This document shows, in pieces, positions 50,525 to 64,000 of a DNA stretch of 64,000 nt. The position numbers and the translations under genes are program-made. The DNA comes from Pelobates cultripes. Its lineage: Eukaryota; Chordata; Amphibia; Anura; Pelobatidae. The notes under the pieces were generated by a model. The model saw nothing but the letters and a program-made list of their open reading frames with translations. It searched no databases and was not told where the DNA came from. How positions within the stretch are numbered: the first letter of the stretch is position 1; every line of letters begins with the position of its first letter. The DNA lies in assembly GCA_933207985.1 (NCBI GenBank), contig OW240913.1, forward strand, positions 324,208,512 through 324,272,511, given 5' to 3'.

Positions 50525-50755
50525 GAGGGGAGGGGGGAATAAGATGAGGGGGGAATAAGAAGAGTGGAGGGCGGGGAATAAGAAGAGGGGAGGGGGGAAT
50601 AAGAAGAGGGGAGGGAGGGATAAGAAGAGGGGAGGGGGGAATAAGAAGAGGGGAGGGAGGGATAAGAAGAGGGGAGGGAGGGAATAAAAAGAGGGGAGGG
50701 GGGAATAAGATGGGGGGGAATAAGAAGAGGGGAGGGAGGGGAATAAGAAGAAGGG
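50525..50755. repeat. GAAGAGGGGAGGGGGGAATAA minisatellite
   Basis: Purine-only units of about 20 bp, abutting the gap. It probably continues into it. Confidence 0.9.
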
Positions 50756-50804
50756 GCAGCTCTATAGGACAGGGGCCAAGACAGGGAGCTCTTTCACACT
50801 ACGC

Positions 50805-51195
50805 GCGCGCACACACACACAATGCATCCCTATACATACACAGAAACACAACATGCTTCCCTTACACAGAGAGAAACACACAATGCATCCATTACACACA
50901 CACACACAATGCAACCCTTACACACAAAGACAATGCATCCTTTGCACACATACACAGAAACAGACAATGCAAACCCGTACACACGCATGCAAACACACAC
51001 ACTTCTTTTCTTACATACACACAGAAACACAATGCATCTCATGCACACACATACAGACACACACCTGCATCCCTTATGCATACAAACACAGATTCACACA
51101 AAGCATCCCTTACACACAACCAGAAACACATAATACATCCCTTATACACAAATACACACTGCTTCCACTACACACAAACACACTGCATCACCTGC
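50805..51195. repeat. ACACACAATGCATCCCTTACAC minisatellite
   Basis: Degenerate units of about 25-35 bp with AATGCATCC and CAGAAACAC. Confidence 0.9.
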
Positions 51196-51568
51196 ACAAA
51201 CGGGTAACCCAACACATACCATAAGTTACCACACATTAGATCCCTCTGCCAATATCCCCACACACTCCACCCCTGTGAGCTGCAACTCATGGGTGGGTGG
51301 AACTTATGAGTGGGCCTTATGGGCATAATCACCGTCAGGCCCTGGGGCCCAGACCTTGAGCTGTGTAAGGGGCCCCCAAAAAATGGAGCTGCTTCCAATT
51401 CTCCCAGAACATTGAATTTTGTGACCACAGCTGCAAACAGCCTCCAGAGATCCTGTTCTACACCAGACCAGTGGAGCCAAACTGCAGCCCATCATCATCA
51501 TCCTCATCTGCTTGTAAATAGGCAATCTAGTATATTATTAGTGACACTAATCTATAATGTACCTCACA

Positions 51569-52165
51569 TTAAAGGGACACTATAGCTTAATGAAGTGGTT
51601 CTAGTGTCTATAGCTGGTCCCTGCAGGCTTTTTAATGTAAACACACACTGTGTGCAGCACTGGCGTTAGTTCATATGGCAGGTCATATGGGTGGGGCATT
51701 GTGATGTGACATGTGGGGGCAGCAAATTTTATTTTGTCTAGGGCGGCAAAAATCCTTGCACCGGCTCTGATCCTGGGCAGGTGCACCAGTCTACTTGACT
51801 GGTTTTGCCCCCCAGGCCTAAGGCTGCCAGCCCTCCCCTGGCCGCTGGGGAGGTCTTTTGGCGGCCGCTGGCGGACTTGTCCTGGCGGCCGCTGAGGGAG
51901 CTGCGCTGGCTCTGCTCCCCAGCACGCAGCTAAATGAGACCAGCACCAGAATATGACATCATATTCCGGCGCCAGTCTCATTCAGCAGCGCGGGAGGGCA
52001 CTAACACAGGAAGCACCTCTAGTGACCGTCTGAGTGACTGTCACTAGCAGTGTCACTTTGAAGCAATGTAAACATTGCCTTTTGTCTGAAAAGTCAGTGT
52101 TTACGTTGAAAAGCCTGTAGGGACATGCTATAGACACCAGTACCACCACATTAAGCTGTGTGTGT
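51569..52165. mobile_element. TTAA MITE, copy F, with a nested insertion
   Basis: TTAAAGGGACACTATAGC and the inverted AGCTTAATG...CTATAG/CTATAGACACC...TTAAGCT arms mark the ends. Positions about 51655-51995 are foreign. They hold GGGGCAGCAAATTT, the block shared with 620-677, and a palindrome around AATATGACATCATATTCC. Confidence 0.6.
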
Positions 52166-52269
52166 GTCACTGAAATGTCAGTGAAATTACCTGTGTCTGC
52201 ATGTGCGTATGCTTACTGTATAATTAAACGTTTTACCCTGAAAGGACCAATATTTTATATTAGAAAAAG

Positions 52270-52305
<36 letters not shown>

Positions 52306-52363
52306 CTCCATCATCTGTCCTGGCAAGACATAGCCTTACATATTACACGCGACAATATATGGC

Positions 52364-52737
52364 GCAGTGACTTATGGGGCTGGCACAATTTTTTTTTCCA
52401 GGGCTGCTTTGTATCCCCAGTCCGGCCCTGCGTGTGTCTGTCAGTGAGAATGTGTGTCTGTCAGTGAGTGTGTGTCTGAGTAAGTGTATGTCTGTCTACC
52501 AGTGTGTCAAATCAGTGAATGTGTGTATGTCATTGTTTGTCACTGTATATGAGAGTGTGTGTCTGTCAATGAGTGTATGCATCTATCAGTGAGTGTGTGC
52601 GTCTGTCAGTAAGTGTGCGTCTGTCAGTCAAAGTGCGGCCTTGACAGGAAGGGGTGGGGAAAATGTAACTTGGGGGGGGAGGGTGGTGCCCGAGCATGGT
52701 CCTGCCTAGGTCAGCACAAAACCTAAATACACCACTG
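52364..52737. mobile_element. hAT-like right end with TG satellite
   Basis: It ends CAGCACAAAACCTAAATACACCACTG, broken here into its first 20 bases CAGCACAAAACCTAAATACA and CCACTG, closely like the right end of 1618-2795. A GTGTGTCTGTCAGTGAG satellite precedes it (52428-52630). The left end and duplication are unresolved. Confidence 0.55.
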
Positions 52738-54795
52738 CACATATAGATATCAATGCTGATCTAGAACACAGTGTCTTAATGTCACAAGCGTCACCTATTA
52801 TCATCACAACGGCTGTCGATAAGCTTCAACCTGTGGTCCAATCATAAATATTGTGTAGCTCCCAGACAATGAATGGGTCCCTGCACTACCCCGCTTAGTT
52901 TAGTGTCATTGACTGGTTTCTCTTACAAGGGAGAATCTGGAATCAGAGCTTTAGGAGCAGGTACCCAACCGGTCCCAGGTAAAATTTCAAAACATTACAA
53001 AATGGTTTGGCAAATTACTCTGGGAAGGTGCCAGCGGGTTGTACTGGCTATGGTGCTTAGAGTGTTCCTTTAAAAACTGACTGACTCAATTGAACCCAAA
53101 ACAGTCAGTCTAGAAAAGGAATCACTAAATGGCTAACGGAGATATTTTTTTTCCCCGCTTTTCTATTATGGTCTAAATTTTGCAAGTCAGTTCTCACTTT
53201 GCGTCAACTTCTATTTGTTGCTGAATGAACTGTTAGAGTTTGTAGAGTGTTAATATATCGCAGAGTAATGTATAGTATCGGTGAAGGTGGTCTTGCAGTG
53301 TGCCTGAGGAGTTAGGACAGTACTAACTGTCAGAACTATTGATTGTTAAAAGACTAAATACACTGTGACCAGGAGAAAATAGCAAGGTATAATAACTGAG
53401 ATCTGATAATGCTTTTAAAAAGCTCTGTCCGTGGTACTGACAAAAATAAGGAAAATGTAAGACAAACTCAAATCTATTAAAAAATATCTTATTTCAGATG
53501 TTCTTGCTATTGTTTATGTGTTACTGTTAAAACTATTGCTTTAGAGTAAGATACTCTCTGAATTGCACCTTAAATGCATTTAATTATTTTTAACTTATCC
53601 TGGGCTAATTTTTTTGTGTGCGTTTTGCCACCAAGTGCAAACAGACAGAAATACCAAAATATGCCCCTGAATGGCTAGACTTGGTGTCAGTATGGTGTTT
53701 GATAACTGACATATTTCTGTTCTTTACATGGATTTTTTTAGTATGTACTGAATTGCTGTGAATTATAATTTCTTCTTTTGGTCTAAATTTAGATTTTTAT
53801 CCTAAATTGTCTTTAGTGAATATTCAAATAACAGTTTTTGTTCAAATTTTGGGGAGTTTTACCTGGCTTTTTCAGATTAGATTTATATGCAGAACTAATT
53901 TCCCTTTCTGAATTCTCATAATACAGCATATGACGTGAAACTGAATTTTTTTCACCACTTGGTAACCAAATATAATTAAACACCTCCCTTAAAATAAGAT
54001 ATATTATGACATATATATTTTTATTTCTTTTAAATGATATGTGGTTATTGTACAATATTGTATGCTCACATTGAAAGTCTGTCATATTATAGCATTTTGA
54101 ATAAAATTGCCTTCTATGTGTTATTCTTTTTCTTTAACATATCTATTGTTCAACTGATGTGTTGAGAGTTAAGAAAAAGATGGAGGGCCTAAGCACTTTA
54201 ATCTATATAATATTTTTGCCAAGGATTACTGGGTTTTCAAAAAAAGAGTACCTGTCATGGTACACACAGCATACCACCTGTGCATTATGCTAACAGAAAT
54301 GCTAGAAATATAAAGATTTTAAGGTGATATTTTTCAAAACTTTGGTTTATCCCTCAGCTGTCAATCAATTCTTAGTATAGACCTAAGTTTAAGTGTCAGG
54401 AGAGAGCAGGAGAACCCCCTACAGGCAGTTGCACTGCTATTTGTAACTATCTGCAGAGGAGGTAAGTGAGACTATAACAGATCCTAAAGCAATTTAAAAT
54501 ATAATTTATCTTTTTGATGACTGATATATTCTCTGCTTTGTGGTCTGTTATACTTTGAAATGAACCCATAACGAGAGGTTCCCCTGAAGACTTGCAAACA
54601 AAAATATATTTTTTTGTACTACACACATCATTGTATTATACATATCATAAAAACAAAAATATTATTTACATATCGATTACATGCCAGTCATTATGAAGAG
54701 ACAAAATATGCAACTTAAATAAAGGAAAGAATGCTATGATATATTGTTAAGTGTCGATAAGTTCTAGAGTATATTATTACTGTTTCCTCTTGCAG
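52738..54795. other. Upstream/intron of HHIPL2, nothing recognised
   Basis: No signal-peptide exon and no antisense kinesin motor exon was recognised. A GAGGAG/GTAAGTGAG at about 54455-54470 is a good donor-like site but has no supporting coding sequence. A MITE-like end (AGAGTGTTCCTTTAA) lies at 53058-53075. Confidence 0.5.
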
Positions 54796-58939
<4,144 letters not shown>

Positions 58940-58940
<1 letters not shown>

Positions 58941-59420
58941 AAGATACACACATACGCACACTGACATGCACTCACTGACACAGATATGCACACATTCAGA
59001 TATAAACAGACACACAAGTACACATACACACTTACATACTAACACACAGATACACCTAGTCACACAGATACACATACACATTTACGCACTGACACACAGG
59101 TACAGATACACATACATATTTACACACTGCCACACACAGATATACCTAGACACACAGGTGCACACACACACACGTACATACTGATACACCAAGACACACA
59201 GGCACACACCACACTTACTCACTGCCACACATATATACACTTAGACACACAGGTATACATACACACTTACTCACTGCCACACATACACACTGACACAGAT
59301 ATGAACACACATTCAGATACACACTTACTCACTGCCACACATACACACTGACACAGATATGAACACACTCAGATACACACTTGCAAACTGACATGTACAA
59401 ACTGACATACACCTATAGAA
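58940..59420. repeat. ACACTTACTCACTGCCACACAT/ACAGATACACAC satellite
   Basis: Degenerate CA-rich units of about 20-40 bp with ACTGACACAGATATG and CTTACTCACTGCC. Confidence 0.9.
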
Positions 59421-59664
59421 GTAACCATCTACATATTTCAGCCACCCTCTTGCCTTTTGAGTGCAGGAGAGTGGCTTCCCTGGAGTCCAGTGGGAGCTGG
59501 CTTGCCAATGCTGAATAAAGTCTGAGGTGCCAGGCTTCCTCAGTCTCTTTCCTCCTTCTCTGTGTGTGTGCCAACTTCTTCATGTGCGACTCTTAGCAAG
59601 ATGTGAGGAAATGACCTGAACGCACTTCCTCCCAGCATTGGAATAAATAAAAACTAAAATGAAA

Positions 59665-62600
59665 ACAAGAAATATAAATTAGTGATAGGAAGAAGATTTG
59701 GCTTTATTTCTCATGGTAGCTCTGTTTGGAATGGAGATAAGCTGTACAAAAAAGATGGTTTGCATCTTTCTCAAAAGGGAACAAATGTTCTCAGTGAGCA
59801 GTTCAGAGGTTTTGCTAGGATGTATTTAAACTAGGAGGGGGAGGCAAAAGGGTGATAAAACATCAATCCAATTGTCCCCCAAAACAAGGACAGAAGGTGC
59901 CTGTAGCAAGTGTGTTAAAAATGATAAGCTTAGAGTCATGTCTACAAATGCTCGCAGTTTAGGGAATAAGATCCATGAACTTGTGGCAATAATGGCAACT
60001 GATAGTGTAGATTTAGTCGCTGTTACTGAGACATGGTATAATGAGAAAAATGACTAGGACATAGCAATACCAGGGTACTCTTTATATAGAAAAGACAGGG
60101 AAGGCAAGAAAGGGGGAGGGGTGGCACTGTATGTGAAGGATAGCATAAAATCTAGCCTAATAAAAGTTAGTGAGGCAAACATAGAGTCCGTTTGGGTTAC
60201 GTTAGAATTTGGTAATCACACAGTAACTCGTGTAGGTGTGATTTATAGGCCCCCAGGACAAATTGAAGAGTTAGATAATCTATTAGTTGAGGAAATAGCT
60301 AAAATGACAATGAAGGGGGAAGTTATCATCATGGGTGACTTTAATTTTCCTGATGTAAATTGGAAAACAAAATTAGCTACTTGTGCCAGGAGCACACATA
60401 TTCTAAACTCCCTACTGGGATTGTCTCTAAAACAAGTTGTTGAGGAGCCAACTCGTAAAGAGGCCATACTAGATTTAGTGTTAACAAATGGAGATTTAGT
60501 ATCAGATGTTACTGTAGGTGAAAGTTTAGGATCCAGTGATCATGAGTCAGTGTGGTTTAATATAAGAACAGTGACTGAGTCACACCACACAAAAACAAAA
60601 GTTTTAGACTTTAGAAAACAGACTTTTCTAAAATTAGAATATGGGTAGAGGAGTCATTATCAGACTGGAGCAATTTAAATGGAGTCCAAGAGAAATGGGA
60701 TTATTTAAAAGTTGCACTATTGAAGGCAACAGAAAATTGCATTAGGCTTGTCAGTAAAAGCAAAAATTCAAGAAACCACTGTGGTACTCCGCAGATGTGG
60801 CCAAAATAGTTAAAAACAAAAAGTTAGCATTTAGGAATTATAAAAAAACCCAGAGTGAGGGAGACAAAATGATCTATAAGATTAGGCAGAAAGAGGCTAA
60901 GCAAGTTATAAGAGCTTCTAAATCACACACAGAAGAGAAAATAGCACAGTCAGTAAAAAAGGGGGATAAAACATTTTTTAGATACATAAATGAGAAAAGA
61001 AAAGCAAAACAAGGATTAGTTAGATTAAAAACAAAAGAAGGAAGGTATGTAGAAGAGGATAAAGGTCTAGCTGACTGCCTCAATGAATATTTTTGTTCTG
61101 TATTTACAGATGAAAATGAAGGAAAGGGACCTTAGTTGAGAAAAAGGATAAATGAGTCATTTATTACACGTGAGTTTACAGAGGAAGAGGTTCTATTTCA
61201 ACTGTCAAAAGTAAAGACAAATAAGTCAATGGGACCTGATGGAATACACCCAAAGCTATTAAAAGAGCTTAGTGGTGTACTAGCAAAACCATTAACAGAT
61301 CTATTTAACCAATCATTGTTAACAGGTGTAGTCCCAGAAGATTGGAAGTTAGCGAATGTTGTGCCCATTTACAAGAAAGGTAATAGGGAGGAGTCGGGCA
61401 ACTATAGGCCAGTAAGCCTTACTTCAGTAGTGGGGAAAGTGATGGAAACCATGTTAAAGGATAGGATTGATGAGCATCTAAAAACACATGGATTTCAAGA
61501 TCAGAGACAACATGGGTTTACTTCAGGGAGATCATGCCAAACTAATCTTATTGATTTTTTTGATTGGGTAACTAAAATTATAGATCAGGTGGTGCAGTAG
61601 ACATTGCTTACCTAGATTTCAGTAAGGCTTTTGACACTGTTGCACATAGAAGGCTTATCAATAAACTGCAATCTTTAAGTTTGAATTCCAACATTGTTGA
61701 ATGGGTAAGGCAGTGGATGAGTGACAGGCAACAGAGGGTTGTAGTTAATGGAATATATTCGAAGCTTGGACTTGTCACCAGTGGGGTACCTCAGGGATCT
61801 GTACTTGGACCCATTCTCTTTAATATTTTTATTAGTGATATTGCAGAAGGTCTTGATGGTAAGGTATGTCTTCTTGCTGATGATACTAAGATATGTAACA
61901 GGGTTGATGTTCCAGGAGGGATAAGCCAAATGACAAATGATTTAGGTAAACTAGAAAATGGTCAGAATTGTGGCAACTGACATTTAATGTGGATAAGTGC
62001 AAGATAATGCATCTTGGACGTAAAAACCCAAGGGCAGAGTACAGAATATTTCATGGAGTCCTAACCTTAACATCTGAGGAAAGGGATTTAGGGGTGATTA
62101 TTTCTGATGACTTAAAGGTAGGCAGACAATGTAATAGAGCAGCAGGAAATGCTAGCAGAATGCTTAGTTGTATAGGGAGAGGTATTAGCAGTAGTAGGTA
62201 TTAGCAGTAGAAAGAGGGAAGTGCTCATGCCATTGTACAGAACACTGGTGAGACCTCACTTGGGAGTATTGTACACAGTACTGGAGACCGTATCTTCAGA
62301 AGGATATTGATACCTTAGAGAGGGTTCAGAGAAGGGCTACTAAACTGGTTCATGGATTGCGGGATAAAACTACCAGGAAAGGTTAAAGGATCTTAACATG
62401 TATAGCTTGGAGGAAAGACGAGACAGGGGGGATATGATAGAAACATTTAAATACATAAAGGGAATCAACACAGTAAAGGAGGAGACTATATTTAAAAGAA
62501 GAAAACTACCACAACAAGAGGACATAGTCTTAAATTAGAGGGACAAAGGTTTAAAAATAATATCAGAAAGTATTACTTTACTGAGAGGGTAGTGGATGCA

Positions 62601-62801
62601 TGGAATAGCCTTCCAGCTGATGTGGTAGAGGTTAACACAGTAAAGGAGTTTAAGCATGCATGGGATAGGCATAAGGCTATCCTAACCATAAGATAAGGCT
62701 AGGGACTAATGAAAGTTTTTAGAAAATTGGGCAGACTAGATGAGCCGAATGGTTCTTATCTGCCGTCACATTCTATGTTTCTATGTTTCTATGTTTCTAT
62801 G
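59665..62801 (+). pseudogene. CR1-type LINE, longest copy, broken frames
   Basis: The 5' end holds the last part of ORF1: GDKLYKKDGLHLSQKGTNVL then a stop at 59833. The DGLHLS block is the His-containing end of the SGNH-esterase domain found in CR1 ORF1. ORF2 follows from about 59872: endonuclease motifs NARSLGNKIHEL, VAVTETWY, GGGVALYVK, GVIYRPPG, GDFNFPDVNW and GSSDHESVW, then reverse transcriptase SMGPDGIHPKLLKEL, RQHGFTSGRSC, GVPQGSVLGPILF and ADDTKI, then a C-terminal region. In-frame stops at about 60056 and 61133 and frameshifts near 60640, 61588 and 62200 make it inactive. It ends in about four TTTCTATG repeats at 62801. Confidence 0.92.
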
Positions 62802-64000
62802 TAACACACTTGAGCTGCATCAGATAAAAGCTAAGAAGGCAAATTTTAAATAAACCATTTTCAAGAGTCCGCCTGAAGTGTGGTGAATGTAAGATCTAAA
62901 TTTAAACATAAATAAATAAATACATTTATGTCGGGAGCCAACCTGGGCTATATCAGATAAAAACTAAAAATGTAAAAATAAAAGATCCATGCCAGGAGCA
63001 CATTTGGAATGTTTTATGTAAAAAATGAAAAGGGCAATTTAAAAATAAATTAGTAGCAGAAGAAGAGGGGCTGGAACAGTGAAACTAAAATAGAAAAAAA
63101 TGAAAAATACATCAGTGATAGGAGCCCGCCTGGAATTTATCATAGTATTACTAAAATAAAAATATGGAGAATAAAATCATTGTAGCTGTCTAAGGTGTAG
63201 GTAATCTATATCATAGCTATACATATCATGTTTATCATCTTTTTCTTTTCTTTTTGTTCATATTGACTTGCTGATGTAAAATGTCTCTATTTATGAATAA
63301 ATGTTACATTGCAGTTATCATGACTTTTGACAAACTCTCACATTACTAGTTTAAACTAGTGAATTTATTGCTATTTTTGGCAGCAGTATATAAAAAAAAA
63401 GACCTATGACTAGGTTTCCCTTTACTCTATTGTAGTTTAAGACATTATTATTCTCACACTAAAATTATCATCTGGCATATATATATTAATGAGTGTGTGC
63501 TGTTTTCACTTTTTTTTGTTGTTGTTCTTTTTAACATATGTCTAAATAATAAAACCTCTTTTGTTCTATTTTATTATTTTTGGAGGCAATTCCGGTACTG
63601 GAGTCCCCCTTTATTTGGAGTACATTTATAGTATATTTATCTTGATTTCATGCAGATAATGCCTGAATGGTTAAGTAGAGCCTCTTTTTTAGGACACCTT
63701 TTACTTTTCTGTATAATTATTTATGCTCGTTTGTATATTTTCAAAAGTGTGTTTTTTTTGTTTGTTTTTTGTCTAAATTGGAAAAATCTCTGAATAAGAG
63801 CCTTATATTAGAACTGGTAAATAAATACATTAATACCTTAATCATGGAAGGAATCCAATAGCAGAAGTAGACTCTGGCTAGATATTTTTATAATGATTTA
63901 TTATTGCATTAATTAATTATTATACTTTTTTTTACAATCTGCTATCACATTCAGCATCACATATGAATTGTATCACAAATAATATGCAATCTGACACCAT
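62802..64000. other. AT-rich DNA, nothing recognised
   Basis: Repeated short phrases (GGAGCC(A/C)(A/G)CCTGG, AATAAA tracts) occur at about 62860-63140, suggesting an old repeat. No HHIPL2 exon is seen. Confidence 0.5.

Noticed and set aside
52915..52980. TTCTCTTACAAG ... CCCAG/GTAAAA as an HHIPL2 upstream exon
   Set aside because: The splice-like signals are good, but the short translation (GESGIRALGAGTQPVPG) has no match to the HHIP-family N-terminus and no cysteines.
53813..54085. 90-codon minus-strand frame as a missing KIF28 exon
   Set aside because: The translation has no FHA or motor motif, is Asn/Ile/Lys-rich as expected in AT-rich intron, and lacks paired splice sites in phase.

Overview
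This window is vertebrate nuclear DNA, most likely from a frog. The evidence is the intron-rich gene structure, the animal protein families, and a dense mix of repeats in styles I associate with amphibian genomes: CR1 and L1 LINEs, hAT, Tc1 and TTAA-type MITEs, and a Penelope-like fold-back. No species can be named from the sequence alone. A 100-N block at 50425-50524 marks an assembly gap of unknown true size.

Only two host genes are supported. The first, on the minus strand, is the C-terminal half of a kinesin-3 gene that I recognise as KIF28. Ten exons between 47342 and 13516 carry consensus-type splice sites and agree in reading phase at every junction. Together they make 1569 nt, or 522 codons plus a stop. 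They encode the end of the FHA domain, the kinesin-3 stalk region, a C2-like segment, a short coiled coil and the tail. Two of these exons (26909-27015 and 38778-38912) are hidden inside introns and were found by reading for homology and splice phase. The motor exons are not visible. The second gene, on the plus strand, is HHIPL2-like (hedgehog-interacting-protein-like). Two exons (54796-55448 and 55995-56138) cover the end of the cysteine-rich folate-receptor-like domain and the start of the beta-propeller. Its first exon and its 3' exons are not visible. The two genes point away from each other, and the gap lies between them.

Almost everything else is nested transposon sequence. Region by region: 1-2.8 kb holds hAT-type elements. 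3.6-4.8 kb is an old LINE split by a TTAA MITE. 7.09-13.51 kb is a nest of two inverted-repeat elements holding a CR1 fragment and a solo LTR, and it ends 4 nt after the KIF28 stop codon. 14.3-18.1 kb is a composite repeat inserted in a minisatellite. 18.5-22 kb is minisatellite DNA carrying a young CR1 copy. 23.4-25.1 and 28.4-30.2 kb are hAT elements with 8-bp target duplications and internal satellite arrays. 32.4-38.7 kb holds Tc1 and L1 remnants, an LTR-like repeat, and a fold-back Penelope-like element whose two arms each carry a hammerhead-ribozyme core, itself split by a solo LTR. 43.6-44.4 kb is another solo LTR. 45.9-47 kb is an antisense L1 ORF1 relic. 49.4-50.2 kb is a fourth hAT element. 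59.7-62.8 kb is the longest CR1 LINE, with broken reading frames.

The strongest observations are the phase-consistent KIF28 gene model, the paired hammerhead motifs, four solo LTRs with exact 5-bp target duplications, and a repeated hAT architecture of terminal repeats plus an internal satellite, three copies of which also carry a GC-rich palindrome.
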